Positions 29,531-38,902 of a DNA stretch of 45,795 nt are shown here, in pieces (the first letter of the stretch is position 1; each line of letters begins with the position of its first letter). The notes below the pieces were generated by a model. That model did not search any database. It was not told where the DNA came from and was given only the letters and a program-made list of their open reading frames with translations. The stretch is from contig CANQAT010000003.1 of assembly GCA_947588925.1 (NCBI GenBank), positions 1 through 45,795 on the forward strand. The letters run 5' to 3'. Both the position numbers and the translations under genes were made by a program. Origin of the DNA: an uncultured Bacilli bacterium (GTDB lineage: Bacteria > Bacillota_I > Bacilli_A > RF39 > UBA660).

Positions 29531-32122
29531 ATGATAGAACTTAAAAATGTATGTAAGACATACAAATCAAAAAAGGGAAGTAAGACAAAAGCACTCAATA
29601 ATATATCTTTAAAGTTTGATGAAAAAGGTATGACTTTTATACTTGGTAAAAGTGGAAGTGGTAAGTCCACACTTTTAAACATACTTGGAGGACTTGATAA
29701 ATACGATAGTGGAGATATGCTAATACTAGGTAAGAGTAGTAAGGACTTTAATGCTTCTTTATTTGACTCATATAGAAATACCTATGTTGGATTTGTATTT
29801 CAAGAGTTTAATATATTAGAAGACTATAACGTATACGAAAATATCGTTTTAGCCTTACAGTTACAACAAAAGGATATAGATAAAGAAAAAATAGATAACT
29901 TACTTGATAAATTAGAGCTAAGTGATTTAAAAACTAGAAAAGTTAACGAACTATCAGGTGGACAAAAACAAAGAGTCGCAATCGCACGCGCACTAATAAA
30001 AGACCCTAAAATAATACTTGCAGATGAACCAACTGGAAATCTCGATAGTAAAACAGGTAAACAAGTTATGGACTTACTAAAAGAAATAAGTAAAGAAAAA
30101 CTTGTAATTATAGTTTCACACGATACAGAATCCGCTGATAAATATGGTGATAGAATAATTGAAATTAAAGATGGTAGCGTTATAAAAGATACAAAAGAGT
30201 GTGTAACTAAAGGTGATAAAGATACCTATAAACCTATTAAATCAAAACTACCATTTAAAGATAGTTTTAAACTTGGAATAGGTAGTTTAAGACATAAAAA
30301 AATTAAATTAGTATTTACAATATTACTTACAATAGGCACTTTACTATTTTTAAGTATTATGGATACATTGTCAAATTATAATGTAGAAGAAGCTCATTCA
30401 AAACTATTAGTAGATAAAAAAGAAGAATCTATAAAAATAGAAAAGTATTATTTCTTTAATAAAAAGTATGATAAATATGACTTTTATAATAAAGACCAAG
30501 TTAAATTAACTATAGAAGATGAAAAATATATAAATTCAAAACTTAAAAATAAGTATTATCCTATATATAAATTACAGGAGTCATACTCATTTATGCAAAT
30601 TGGTGAGGCATTAAAGATAGGAGATATCGCCCACAATAGTTTTTATTTAGAAATGGGTGCGTACCGAACTTTAAATATAGTAGTTGTAGATAATTTTAAC
30701 GATTTTACAAAAGAAAAAATAATAGGAAGATATCCTAGTAATTATAATGAAATATTAATTCCAAATTATATGGCTGATTTAATTATTGAGGGTGGTATTA
30801 CAACTTATGAGAAAAACGATGTAGATGAGTTTAGTGATGATTATACATTTAAGCCTAAAGATTATGAAGATATAATAAATAGTAATAAAACATTCTATTT
30901 TGGAAGTAAAGGTAAAGTAAAAATAGTTGGAATAATAGATTATGATTTATCTAAATATAATTCATTAAAAAATAAAGAATATGATTATGGTGCTATGACT
31001 GATGAGCAATATGATTTACTTGATGAACTTATTTTAAAAGAAAAAAATTTATATAATAATGTCTATGTAACTAATGGATTTATAGAAAAACTAGATGTTG
31101 CTAATATAGAAGAGTTAGATGAAAATACTGTTTTCTTTAATTTAGATAGTGATAGTATAGATTTACAAAGAGAGGGTTATTATATAGCCCCAGCAATACT
31201 TCAAAATGAATTAGAGTATTATGATGGAACTAAGTGGGTAAAAACTAAAAAGTTAAATAAAAACGATGTTATTATAAATATATATCAATTAATGCAAGGC
31301 TCTTCACAAGACTACGAAAAAGGATTAGAAAAGTATATTTCAAATAATCCAGATGTAGATGTAGAAACACTAGAGAAAAGATACTTTGTTAATTACATAA
31401 AAGATTTTGATGTAATCGGTAAAAAAGTAAATCTAAAAGTTAAAAATAGAATTGATGAAGTCGTTAACGATTATAAAGATTTAAACATTATTGGTATTAC
31501 AGGATTTAGTGATACTCAAAGTAGAAATTATTATTTATCTAATGATTTAGTTGGCGAATATAAAATAGAAGTAATACAAAAAACTGGTTATCTTGTACCA
31601 ATGTCAGATTATAAAGACTTTAAATATATGTTAACTACATTCCCTTATAATAGTGAAATACAAGCAGTCACACCTTATAGTGAAGAAGTTACAATGCTTG
31701 TAAGGACTATAGATATATTAAAAGATATAGCATTCTATGTAAGTTTAGTATTATTTATATTTACAGTATTTTTGATAGGTAACTTTATTATGACAAGTAT
31801 TCACTACCGTAAAAAGGAGATTGGAGTTTTAAGGGCACTTGGAGCAAGAAGTTTTGATATTGTTAAGATATTCTTATGGGAAGGTATTGTAATGTCATTC
31901 ATATCAGCTACTATTGCATCAATATTACTTGTTTTAGTAACTAATTTACTAAATAATGTAATTATGGCAGGTACAAATTTGATACTAACACCTTTTATAC
32001 TTAATATAAGACAGTTTGTATTAATATATTTAGTTGTATTTATAGTAACTATTATATCAAGTATTATACCGATAATTAAGATATCTAAAATGAAACCAAT
32101 AGACGCTATATTAAATAAATAG
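29531..32122 (+). CDS. ABC transporter, ATPase fused to FtsX-like permease (third paralog)
   Basis: GKSGSGKST, LSGGQKQRVAIARAL, 'RKKEIGVLRALGARSFDI' permease motif. Confidence 0.9.
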   Translation: MIELKNVCKTYKSKKGSKTKALNNISLKFDEKGMTFILGKSGSGKSTLLNILGGLDKYDSGDMLILGKSSKDFNASLFDSYRNTYVGFVFQEFNILEDYNVYENIVLALQLQQKDIDKEKIDNLLDKLELSDLKTRKVNELSGGQKQRVAIARALIKDPKIILADEPTGNLDSKTGKQVMDLLKEISKEKLVIIVSHDTESADKYGDRIIEIKDGSVIKDTKECVTKGDKDTYKPIKSKLPFKDSFKLGIGSLRHKKIKLVFTILLTIGTLLFLSIMDTLSNYNVEEAHSKLLVDKKEESIKIEKYYFFNKKYDKYDFYNKDQVKLTIEDEKYINSKLKNKYYPIYKLQESYSFMQIGEALKIGDIAHNSFYLEMGAYRTLNIVVVDNFNDFTKEKIIGRYPSNYNEILIPNYMADLIIEGGITTYEKNDVDEFSDDYTFKPKDYEDIINSNKTFYFGSKGKVKIVGIIDYDLSKYNSLKNKEYDYGAMTDEQYDLLDELILKEKNLYNNVYVTNGFIEKLDVANIEELDENTVFFNLDSDSIDLQREGYYIAPAILQNELEYYDGTKWVKTKKLNKNDVIINIYQLMQGSSQDYEKGLEKYISNNPDVDVETLEKRYFVNYIKDFDVIGKKVNLKVKNRIDEVVNDYKDLNIIGITGFSDTQSRNYYLSNDLVGEYKIEVIQKTGYLVPMSDYKDFKYMLTTFPYNSEIQAVTPYSEEVTMLVRTIDILKDIAFYVSLVLFIFTVFLIGNFIMTSIHYRKKEIGVLRALGARSFDIVKIFLWEGIVMSFISATIASILLVLVTNLLNNVIMAGTNLILTPFILNIRQFVLIYLVVFIVTIISSIIPIIKISKMKPIDAILNK

Positions 32123-32146
32123 TATATAAATAAAATGGGTTAAGTT

Positions 32147-32184
32147 AAAAATGTAAAAATTTTGCACTATTTTTACATTTTTTT
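32147..32184 (+). terminator. Rho-independent terminator
   Basis: AAAAATGTAAAAAT-TTTGCACT-ATTTTTACATTTTT plus T-run. Confidence 0.8.
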
Positions 32185-32203
32185 GAATAAAAAAAGAGTA
32201 ATT

Positions 32204-32467
32204 TTACTCCATTGAATTAACTTTTTTACTTAATCTTGATTTGTTTCTAGCTCCAGTTTTTTTAGAAGTTACTCCTTTACTAGACGCTTTATCTATAGCT
32301 TTAATAGCTACTTTTAATTTATTGTTTGCGCTTTCTTTATCTTTTGCTGCAACAGCTCTTTCTACGTTTTTAATAGCAGTTTTCATACTAGCTGCAAATT
32401 CGTTATTAACTTTTTCTTTCTTTTCATTAACTAAAACTCTTTTTTTAGCATTTTTTAAATTTGGCAT
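32204..32467 (-). CDS. rpsT: 30S ribosomal protein S20
   Basis: MPNLKNAKKRVLVNEKKEKVNNEFAASMKTAIKNVERAV...; SD GGAGGTGAAC on minus strand. Confidence 0.95.
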   Translation of the reverse strand: MPNLKNAKKRVLVNEKKEKVNNEFAASMKTAIKNVERAVAAKDKESANNKLKVAIKAIDKASSKGVTSKKTGARNKSRLSKKVNSME

Positions 32468-32565
32468 AAGTTCACCTCCAAGCCACATATACCCATATTT
32501 TAGCAAAAATTATAAAAAAATGCAATAAAATAAATAAAATTGTTAAAAATAATATTGGTGATTTT

Positions 32566-33585
32566 ATGAATAAAGAAGTAGATCTTAGCAAATATCAAAT
32601 AAGGACTGACCTTGCAATAGATTACGTGAATGAAAATAAAGAGTTAAAGGGAGTTAAATATAAAACTGAAGTAGTAAATGGAATTAAAGTTACAAATGTT
32701 GAACTTGAATTAGAAAATGAACTATCTAAAAAGAAAGGCAAATATATTACTTTAGAATTTGAAGATGTAACTGATTATAAAAATAGAGATAATATTATTA
32801 GTACTTTGACATTTGTATTAAAAAAATTAATTAAACCTAAGAAAAACTCTTTTGGATTAATAGTAGGGCTAGGAAATGATTCTTCTACTCCTGATTCGCT
32901 TGGCCCACTCGTTGTAAAAGATATAATAGTTACTAATCATCTTTATTTATTGAATGAACTTAGTAGTGGTTACAAAAGACTTGCCGCAATATCTCCAGGA
33001 GTTATGGGTGAAACTGGTATTGAAACCAGTGATATAATAGAGGCAATAGTAAAAAAAGTAAAACCTAGTTATTTAATCGCAGTAGATTCACTTGCAAGTA
33101 AATCTATAGAAAGACTTAACAAAACTATTCAAATAACTGATACTGGAATTCATCCGGGAAGTGGAGTCGATAACAAAAGAAAAGAATTAAGCTTTGAGTC
33201 ACTAGGTATACCAGTTATTGCTATTGGAGTTCCAACAGTTGTAGATGCATCTATTATAGTTTCAGATACTATTAACTTTATATATAAAAATTATGCATTT
33301 AATAAAGAATATATGAAAGATCCTAAGAGTAAATTTACATTTAATAATGTTAATTATCTAAGTAAAAAAATAAAAGAAAATAAATTAGATAAAGAAAAGC
33401 TATTAGGATTAGTAGGAACACTAGATGATGAAGAGTTGGAGGCACTTATATATGAAGTATTAAATCCAGTAGGCTACAATTTGATGGTAACGCCAAAAGA
33501 AATAGATTTTATTATAGAAAAATTGTCGAAAGTCATATCTATTTCTATAAATAATTCAATTCATAATATTGACAGAAATAAATAA
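32566..33585 (+). CDS. gpr: GPR endopeptidase (germination/spore protease)
   Basis: YQIRTDLAID, VGLGNDSSTPDSLGPLVV, SPGVMGETGIET, AVDSLASKS, TDTGIHPGSGVDNKR; next to rpsT as in Bacillus. Confidence 0.95.
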   Translation: MNKEVDLSKYQIRTDLAIDYVNENKELKGVKYKTEVVNGIKVTNVELELENELSKKKGKYITLEFEDVTDYKNRDNIISTLTFVLKKLIKPKKNSFGLIVGLGNDSSTPDSLGPLVVKDIIVTNHLYLLNELSSGYKRLAAISPGVMGETGIETSDIIEAIVKKVKPSYLIAVDSLASKSIERLNKTIQITDTGIHPGSGVDNKRKELSFESLGIPVIAIGVPTVVDASIIVSDTINFIYKNYAFNKEYMKDPKSKFTFNNVNYLSKKIKENKLDKEKLLGLVGTLDDEELEALIYEVLNPVGYNLMVTPKEIDFIIEKLSKVISISINNSIHNIDRNK

Positions 33586-33598
33586 ATTGTGATATATT
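33569..33598 (+). promoter_or_regulatory. Promoter of pilin copy A
   Basis: TTGACA, 18 nt, TATATT. Confidence 0.7.
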
Positions 33599-33629
33599 TA
33601 TATCATAGGTAAAGTAAGGTGGTGAAAAA

Positions 33630-34043
33630 ATGAAAAATAAAGGTTTTACATTGATAGAATTATTAGCAGTTATCGTAATACTTGCAATCATTGCATTAAT
33701 TGCAACACCAATCATACTAGGAATTATAAATGACGCAAGAACTGAAGCAAAGAAACGTTCTGCAGAACTTGCTTATTCAGGTGTAGAGTACGCAGTAACA
33801 TCATACATGTTTGAACATAGTGGTAACGTTCCAGGAACAGTAAATGATTTAAAAGATCATTTTAGAGCAGACAATGTTACTTTTACAGTATCTGGAGATA
33901 CAGCAACAATAACAGATAAAGCAAATAATAAATTATGTACAGTAACATATGTTGCTGGAGAAAATGGTAAAGAAGCTGCATTCAAAGTAACATGCGAGGG
34001 ATTAATGGATGAAAAATTAATCACAGTAGGTACTTCAAAATAA
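33630..34043 (+). CDS. Type IV pilin-like protein, copy A
   Basis: KGFTLIELLAVIVILAIIALIATPIILGIINDARTEAKKRSAELAYSGVEYAVTSYMFEHSGNVPG. Confidence 0.9.
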   Translation: MKNKGFTLIELLAVIVILAIIALIATPIILGIINDARTEAKKRSAELAYSGVEYAVTSYMFEHSGNVPGTVNDLKDHFRADNVTFTVSGDTATITDKANNKLCTVTYVAGENGKEAAFKVTCEGLMDEKLITVGTSK

Positions 34044-34063
34044 AACTCATACTTGAGTTTTTT
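34043..34063 (+). terminator. Terminator after pilin copy A
   Basis: AAACTCA-TACT-TGAGTTT plus T-run. Confidence 0.8.
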
Positions 34064-34106
34064 TCTTGTTTTTAAAGTAATATTGCAACATTTCTTCGAA
34101 AAAATA

Positions 34107-34136
34107 TTGACAAAAATAGATAAAAAGTGATATATT
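34107..34136 (+). promoter_or_regulatory. Promoter of pilin copy B
   Basis: TTGACA, 18 nt, TATATT. Confidence 0.7.
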
Positions 34137-34167
34137 TATACTGTAGGTGAGGTAAGGTGGTGAGAAA

Positions 34168-34575
34168 ATGAGAAATAAAGGTTTTACACTTATAGAATTA
34201 TTAGCAGTAATAGTAATACTTGCAATAATTGCATTAATCGCAACACCAATCATACTAGGAATTATAAATGACGCAAGAACAGAGGCAAAGAAACGTTCTG
34301 CAGAACTTGCTTATTCAGGTGTAGAGTACGCAATTACATCATATATGTTTGAACATAGTGGTAACGTTCCAGGGTCAGTAGCTGATTTAAAAGATCACTT
34401 TAAAGCAGACAATGTTACTTTTGATTCTTCAAATGGAAAAATAACAGATAAAGCAGGAACTGAATTATGTACAGTATCATATGAAAATGGAGCTGAAGGT
34501 AAACAAGCTGCTTTCAAAGTAACATGTGGAGACTTAATGGAAACAAAGCTTATTACTGTTGGAACTTCAAAATAG
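34168..34575 (+). CDS. Type IV pilin-like protein, copy B
   Basis: Near-identical first ~60 aa to copies A and C; variable segment DSSNGKITDKAGTELCTVSYENGAEGK. Confidence 0.9.
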   Translation: MRNKGFTLIELLAVIVILAIIALIATPIILGIINDARTEAKKRSAELAYSGVEYAITSYMFEHSGNVPGSVADLKDHFKADNVTFDSSNGKITDKAGTELCTVSYENGAEGKQAAFKVTCGDLMETKLITVGTSK

Positions 34576-34657
34576 CATCATGAATTAACTATAAAAAAAC
34601 AATACCAAAAATATAAGTAGCAAATAGCTACTTTTTTGATATTACTTTGCAAAGATA

Positions 34658-34687
34658 TTGACAAAAATAGGTAAAATGTGATAAATT
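34658..34687 (+). promoter_or_regulatory. Promoter of pilin copy C
   Basis: TTGACA, 18 nt, TAAATT. Confidence 0.65.
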
Positions 34688-34718
34688 TATATCGTAGGTA
34701 AAGTAAGGTGGTGAAAAA

Positions 34719-35126
34719 ATGAAAAATAAAGGTTTTACACTTATAGAATTATTAGCAGTTATCGTAATACTTGCAATCATTGCATTAATCGCAACACCAA
34801 TCATATTAGGAATAATTAACGACGCAAGAACTGAAGCAAAGAAACGTTCTGCAGAATTAGCATACTCAGGAGTAGAATATGCAATTACATCATATATGTT
34901 TGAACACAGTGGTAACGTCCCAGGATCATTAGCTGATTTAAAAGATCATTTTAAAGCAGATAATGTTACTTTTGATTCTACAAATGGAGAAATAAAAGAT
35001 AAAGCAGGAACTAAACTATGTACAGTATCATATGTACAAGGCACTGAAGGTAAACAAGCTGCTTTCAAAGTAACTTGTGATAAATTGATGGATGAAAAAT
35101 TAATCACAGTAGGTACTTCAAAATAA
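34719..35126 (+). CDS. Type IV pilin-like protein, copy C
   Basis: As copies A/B; same AAACTCATACTTGAGTTT terminator as copy A. Confidence 0.9.
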   Translation: MKNKGFTLIELLAVIVILAIIALIATPIILGIINDARTEAKKRSAELAYSGVEYAITSYMFEHSGNVPGSLADLKDHFKADNVTFDSTNGEIKDKAGTKLCTVSYVQGTEGKQAAFKVTCDKLMDEKLITVGTSK

Positions 35127-35188
35127 AACTCATACTTGAGTTTTTTTTTTCTTAATGATATAATACTTTTGTTTGAAAGGGGTGCCTT

Positions 35189-36502
35189 ATGAAAAAATCT
35201 GTAGTTGCCTTAGTAGGAAGACCAAATGTAGGAAAAAGTACATTATTTAATAAAATGGTAGGTAAAAAGATATCTATAATAGAAGATACTCCAGGGGTTA
35301 CTCGTGATAGAGTATATGGAAGTGTTAACTATAAAGATTATAAGTTTCATTTGATAGATACAGGTGGTATCGAACTTGGTAAAAGTGATTTTAATGATGA
35401 AATAAAAGTTCAAGCAATGCTTGCAATAGATGAAGCAGATATAGTAGTATTTGTAGTTGACGGCAAAGAAGGATTAACGAGTGATGACTTTTTAGTACGA
35501 GATATGCTTAAAAAAGTATCTAATAAAGTTATTGTTGCTATAAATAAATGTGATAGTAAAAAGATAAAAGAAACAGAGTATGACTTTTATGAATTGGGAT
35601 TTTCTAATATCGTTAAAGTAAGCGGTGAACAGGGAGACGGGATATACGATTTACTAGATTTAATAACTAGTAACTTCCCTAAATATGAAGAAGATATAGA
35701 TGATACAAAAGTTAGATTTTCTATTATAGGAAGACCAAATGTAGGTAAAAGCAGTTTAGTAAATGCAATACTTAATGAAGATAGAGTTATAGTATCTAAT
35801 GTGGCTGGAACAACAAGAGACGCAATAGATACTGAATTTAACTACAATAATGAAAAATATGTAGTAATAGATACAGCTGGTATGAGAAAAAAAGGAAAAG
35901 TATATGAAAATATAGAAAAATATAGTTTAATTAGAAGTTTAAAAGCAATAGACAGATCAGATGTGTGTGTTCTTGTTATTAATGCAGAAGAAGGTATAAT
36001 AGAGCACGATAAACATATAGCAGGTTACATTAAAGACGCAGGAAAACCATGTGTAATCGCTGTAAATAAATGGGATTTAATAGAAGATAAAGATAGTGCG
36101 ATAAAGAAATGGAAACAGGATATAATGGCTGACTTTTCATTTATGGATTATGCAAAAATAGTATTTTTAAGTGCGAAAACTAAAAAGAGAATTCACACTT
36201 TAATGCCAGAAGTATTAAGTGCTTATGAAAATAGTAAAAGAGAAATTAAGACAAGTCTACTTAATAGTGTTATAAACGACGCATATGAACTTAATTTGCC
36301 TCCAAGCTATAAGGGTAGAAGACTTAAGATATACTTTTCAACTCAGGTTAGAACAATGCCTCCAACATTTAATATACAAGTAAATAGCAAGGGGCTTGTA
36401 CACTTCTCATATGAAAGATATTTAGAAAACAAAATAAGAGAGTCCTTTGATTTTAGTGGTACACCCATAGTTATAAATTTTAAAAGTAAAGGTGAAGAGT
36501 AG
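35189..36502 (+). CDS. der: Ribosome biogenesis GTPase Der (EngA)
   Basis: Two G domains, GRPNVGKSTLFN and GRPNVGKSSLVN, NKWD, C-terminal KH-like domain. Confidence 0.97.
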   Translation: MKKSVVALVGRPNVGKSTLFNKMVGKKISIIEDTPGVTRDRVYGSVNYKDYKFHLIDTGGIELGKSDFNDEIKVQAMLAIDEADIVVFVVDGKEGLTSDDFLVRDMLKKVSNKVIVAINKCDSKKIKETEYDFYELGFSNIVKVSGEQGDGIYDLLDLITSNFPKYEEDIDDTKVRFSIIGRPNVGKSSLVNAILNEDRVIVSNVAGTTRDAIDTEFNYNNEKYVVIDTAGMRKKGKVYENIEKYSLIRSLKAIDRSDVCVLVINAEEGIIEHDKHIAGYIKDAGKPCVIAVNKWDLIEDKDSAIKKWKQDIMADFSFMDYAKIVFLSAKTKKRIHTLMPEVLSAYENSKREIKTSLLNSVINDAYELNLPPSYKGRRLKIYFSTQVRTMPPTFNIQVNSKGLVHFSYERYLENKIRESFDFSGTPIVINFKSKGEE

Positions 36503-36546
36503 CTTTACTTTTTTAGTTTGTGTGTTATAATTTAGTAGGTGGTAGT

Positions 36547-37836
36547 ATGGAGTTAAATAGTAAAAAAATATTAAAAATAATTAGTATATGTATAATGATA
36601 CTAATCCCTTTTTTGCAAGTGTTTGGAAGATATCTTGAAAAATACAATATAATTAATAACAGTGATTCTATTAATCCAGCAATTATATTTTATGTAGCTA
36701 CTCCAGTCTTATTATTTATATATATAAGAGATTTAATTAAAAGTAAAAGAAAACTAGATATATTTGATTATTTATTTTATATACTAACATTCGCTGGAAT
36801 AATAGCTTCTGTTTTTGCTATAGATAGCTATTTATCTATATTTGGAAAAGCATTAAGACATGAAGGCTTTCTAACAGTATTAAGCTATTATTTGTTATTT
36901 ATAAATTGGAAGAATAATGGAACTAAAAAAGAAGTATGTGATTTTATAAAATTAGTAGTCTTAATTGGAATTTTAAACTCTATATATTCAATACTTCAGA
37001 TATATACGAACTTTAGCTTTATTTTAAGATTCTCACAGGATGATACTATGGCATTTGGTTTATGTATTAATCCAAATTTCTTTGGAAGTTTAATGGTAAC
37101 AGTACTAAGTATTGTTTCTTGTTACTTTTTGATGAATAAAAACTCTTCTATAAAAGAATATTTAATTATAATATTATTATTTATAGGTCTTATAAATTCA
37201 CAATCAACAGGACCATTTTTAACTATTGTAGTAGCGCTTATATTCATATCTATATTCCTATATAAAAAGAAAAACTTAGTTTTAAGAAAATTAATTATAT
37301 TAACGTTTATTTTACTTGCAACTTATTCATCTATATATCTTTTAAATAAATATGTATATAGAATTGATAGATGTGAGATGTGCGATATAAATAAAACTAT
37401 TGAAAATGGTGGGAATGGTAGATTAAATATATGGAAAAATAGTTTAGGCGTTATAAAGGATAACTTCTTTACAGGTGTTGGATTTGATAATTTTCATTTA
37501 GCATATCCTAATCCTAAAATTGATTCAAGTATAAGTTTAACCGTTACAAATGGAGAGGTTAGCGCTTCTCCTATGAAGAGTTACTTTATTGTTGATAACG
37601 CTCATAATGTTTATTTGCACACCCTTTCTACAACTGGTATTATTGGTCTTATCCCATATCTGATGTTATGCTTATTTACATTTATTAAAGGATTAAAATC
37701 TAAAAATAAATTAATGTTTTTATTACTTAGTGGATTTGTCGCATATTCGGTTCAAGCATTTGCTAATATAAGCGTTATTGAAGTCGCTCCAATATATTAT
37801 ATAATAATCGGATTAATGTTATCTATAAAAGATTAA
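36547..37836 (+). CDS. O-antigen ligase/polymerase-like membrane protein
   Basis: Multi-TM; NGRLNIWKNSLGVIKDNFFTGVGFDNFHLAYP and DNAHNVYLHTLSTTGIIGLIPY (Wzy/WaaL pattern). Confidence 0.8.
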   Translation: MELNSKKILKIISICIMILIPFLQVFGRYLEKYNIINNSDSINPAIIFYVATPVLLFIYIRDLIKSKRKLDIFDYLFYILTFAGIIASVFAIDSYLSIFGKALRHEGFLTVLSYYLLFINWKNNGTKKEVCDFIKLVVLIGILNSIYSILQIYTNFSFILRFSQDDTMAFGLCINPNFFGSLMVTVLSIVSCYFLMNKNSSIKEYLIIILLFIGLINSQSTGPFLTIVVALIFISIFLYKKKNLVLRKLIILTFILLATYSSIYLLNKYVYRIDRCEMCDINKTIENGGNGRLNIWKNSLGVIKDNFFTGVGFDNFHLAYPNPKIDSSISLTVTNGEVSASPMKSYFIVDNAHNVYLHTLSTTGIIGLIPYLMLCLFTFIKGLKSKNKLMFLLLSGFVAYSVQAFANISVIEVAPIYYIIIGLMLSIKD

Positions 37837-37843
37837 CCAATTT

Positions 37844-37877
37844 AAGCCTCTTACATAAACTAATGTAGGAGGTTTTT
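37844..37877 (+). terminator. Hairpin plus T-run whose right arm contains the downstream SD
   Basis: AAGCCTCTTACAT / ATGTAGGAGGTTT (two G-T pairs) then T-run; AGGAGG lies in the stem just before ATG 37879. Confidence 0.75.
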
Positions 37878-37878
37878 C

Positions 37879-38121
37879 ATGGCTTTTTCAGATTCCTTTT
37901 TTAATAGAATAGAGAAAAAAACTAATGTTGGAAAAGATACTATAATAGAACTTGCTAAAAAATTACAACAAAACGATTTAAAAAATGAGGGAACGCTTAG
38001 AGAAGTAATACAAACATTAAGTAAAATGACAGGTAGAGATGTATCAAAAGAACAAGAAGATAAAATAATAAACGCAGTTGTTACAGATAAAGTTCCAAAA
38101 GATATCGATAAGTTAATTTAA
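37879..38121 (+). CDS. spoVIF: Stage VI sporulation protein F-like
   Basis: SFFNRIEKKTNVGKDTIIELAKKLQQNDLKNEGTLREVIQTLSKMTGRDVSKEQEDKIINAV resembles SpoVIF/YjcC. Confidence 0.8.
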   Translation: MAFSDSFFNRIEKKTNVGKDTIIELAKKLQQNDLKNEGTLREVIQTLSKMTGRDVSKEQEDKIINAVVTDKVPKDIDKLI

Positions 38122-38190
38122 TTAACTTTTTTCTTTTTAAATAAACTTGTTTTAGTATATAAAATATTATATAATTAAACTGGTGAGACT

Positions 38191-38682
38191 ATGGAATATT
38201 TAGATATATATGATAAAGATAGAAATTTAACAGGTGAAAAGATTTTAAGAAGTAAAGATATGAATATTCAAGGTGGATATATAAATATCGTTATAGTGTT
38301 TATTCAAAATAGTAAAGGCGAATTTTTAATACAAAAGACATCCAAAGAAAAGGGAAGTATATTTGCAACTACAGGCGGGTTTGTTAAAAGCGGAAGTACT
38401 AATAACAAAACCATTGTAGAAGAGATTAAAGAAGAACTTGGAATAGATATAGATATCAATGATTTGACATTAATACATACTGTTTATCATAAACATGCGA
38501 TACAGGACGCATACTACGTTATAAAAGATATAGATATAAATAAACTAAAGCTTCAAAAAGAAGAAGTAGAGTATGTCAAGTGGATGAGTATAGAAGAAAT
38601 TGAAGCCTTAATAGAAAAAGGAGAATTTAGAAAAGGGAACATAGACTCGTTTAGATATATAAAAGAAAATAAATTAAATTAA
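38191..38682 (+). CDS. NUDIX hydrolase
   Basis: GGFVKSGSTNNKTIVEEIKEELGIDI NUDIX box. Confidence 0.9.
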   Translation: MEYLDIYDKDRNLTGEKILRSKDMNIQGGYINIVIVFIQNSKGEFLIQKTSKEKGSIFATTGGFVKSGSTNNKTIVEEIKEELGIDIDINDLTLIHTVYHKHAIQDAYYVIKDIDINKLKLQKEEVEYVKWMSIEEIEALIEKGEFRKGNIDSFRYIKENKLN

Positions 38683-38704
38683 CTAAAATATTACGTACAC
38701 GAGG

Positions 38705-38787
38705 CTATGGATATATGATGAAAACAAAAATTTAACAGGTGAAAAGATTTTAAAAAGTAAAGATATGAATATTTATTCAGTGGCACC
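38705..38787 (+). pseudogene. 5' fragment of a second NUDIX gene copy
   Basis: 'aaatttaacaggtgaaaagattttaa.aagtaaagatatgaatatt' matches the intact gene start; early deletion breaks the frame. Confidence 0.75.
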
Positions 38788-38902
38788 AAAGATTTACAAC
38801 TTCCTTTATTTTTTATAAGGAAATATAAAAAAAGAAATAATTGTTGTAAAAACTATTTGGCAATATTTTCATTAATTATTATACTTAATTTTTTTAACGC
38901 TT

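Noticed and set aside
29352-29534. 60-aa ORF overlapping the end of the DUF5301-like gene
   Set aside because: No SD; spans the intergenic region with the 21-bp phased repeats; more likely regulatory DNA.
32241-32528. Plus-strand 95-aa ORF
   Set aside because: Antisense of rpsT.
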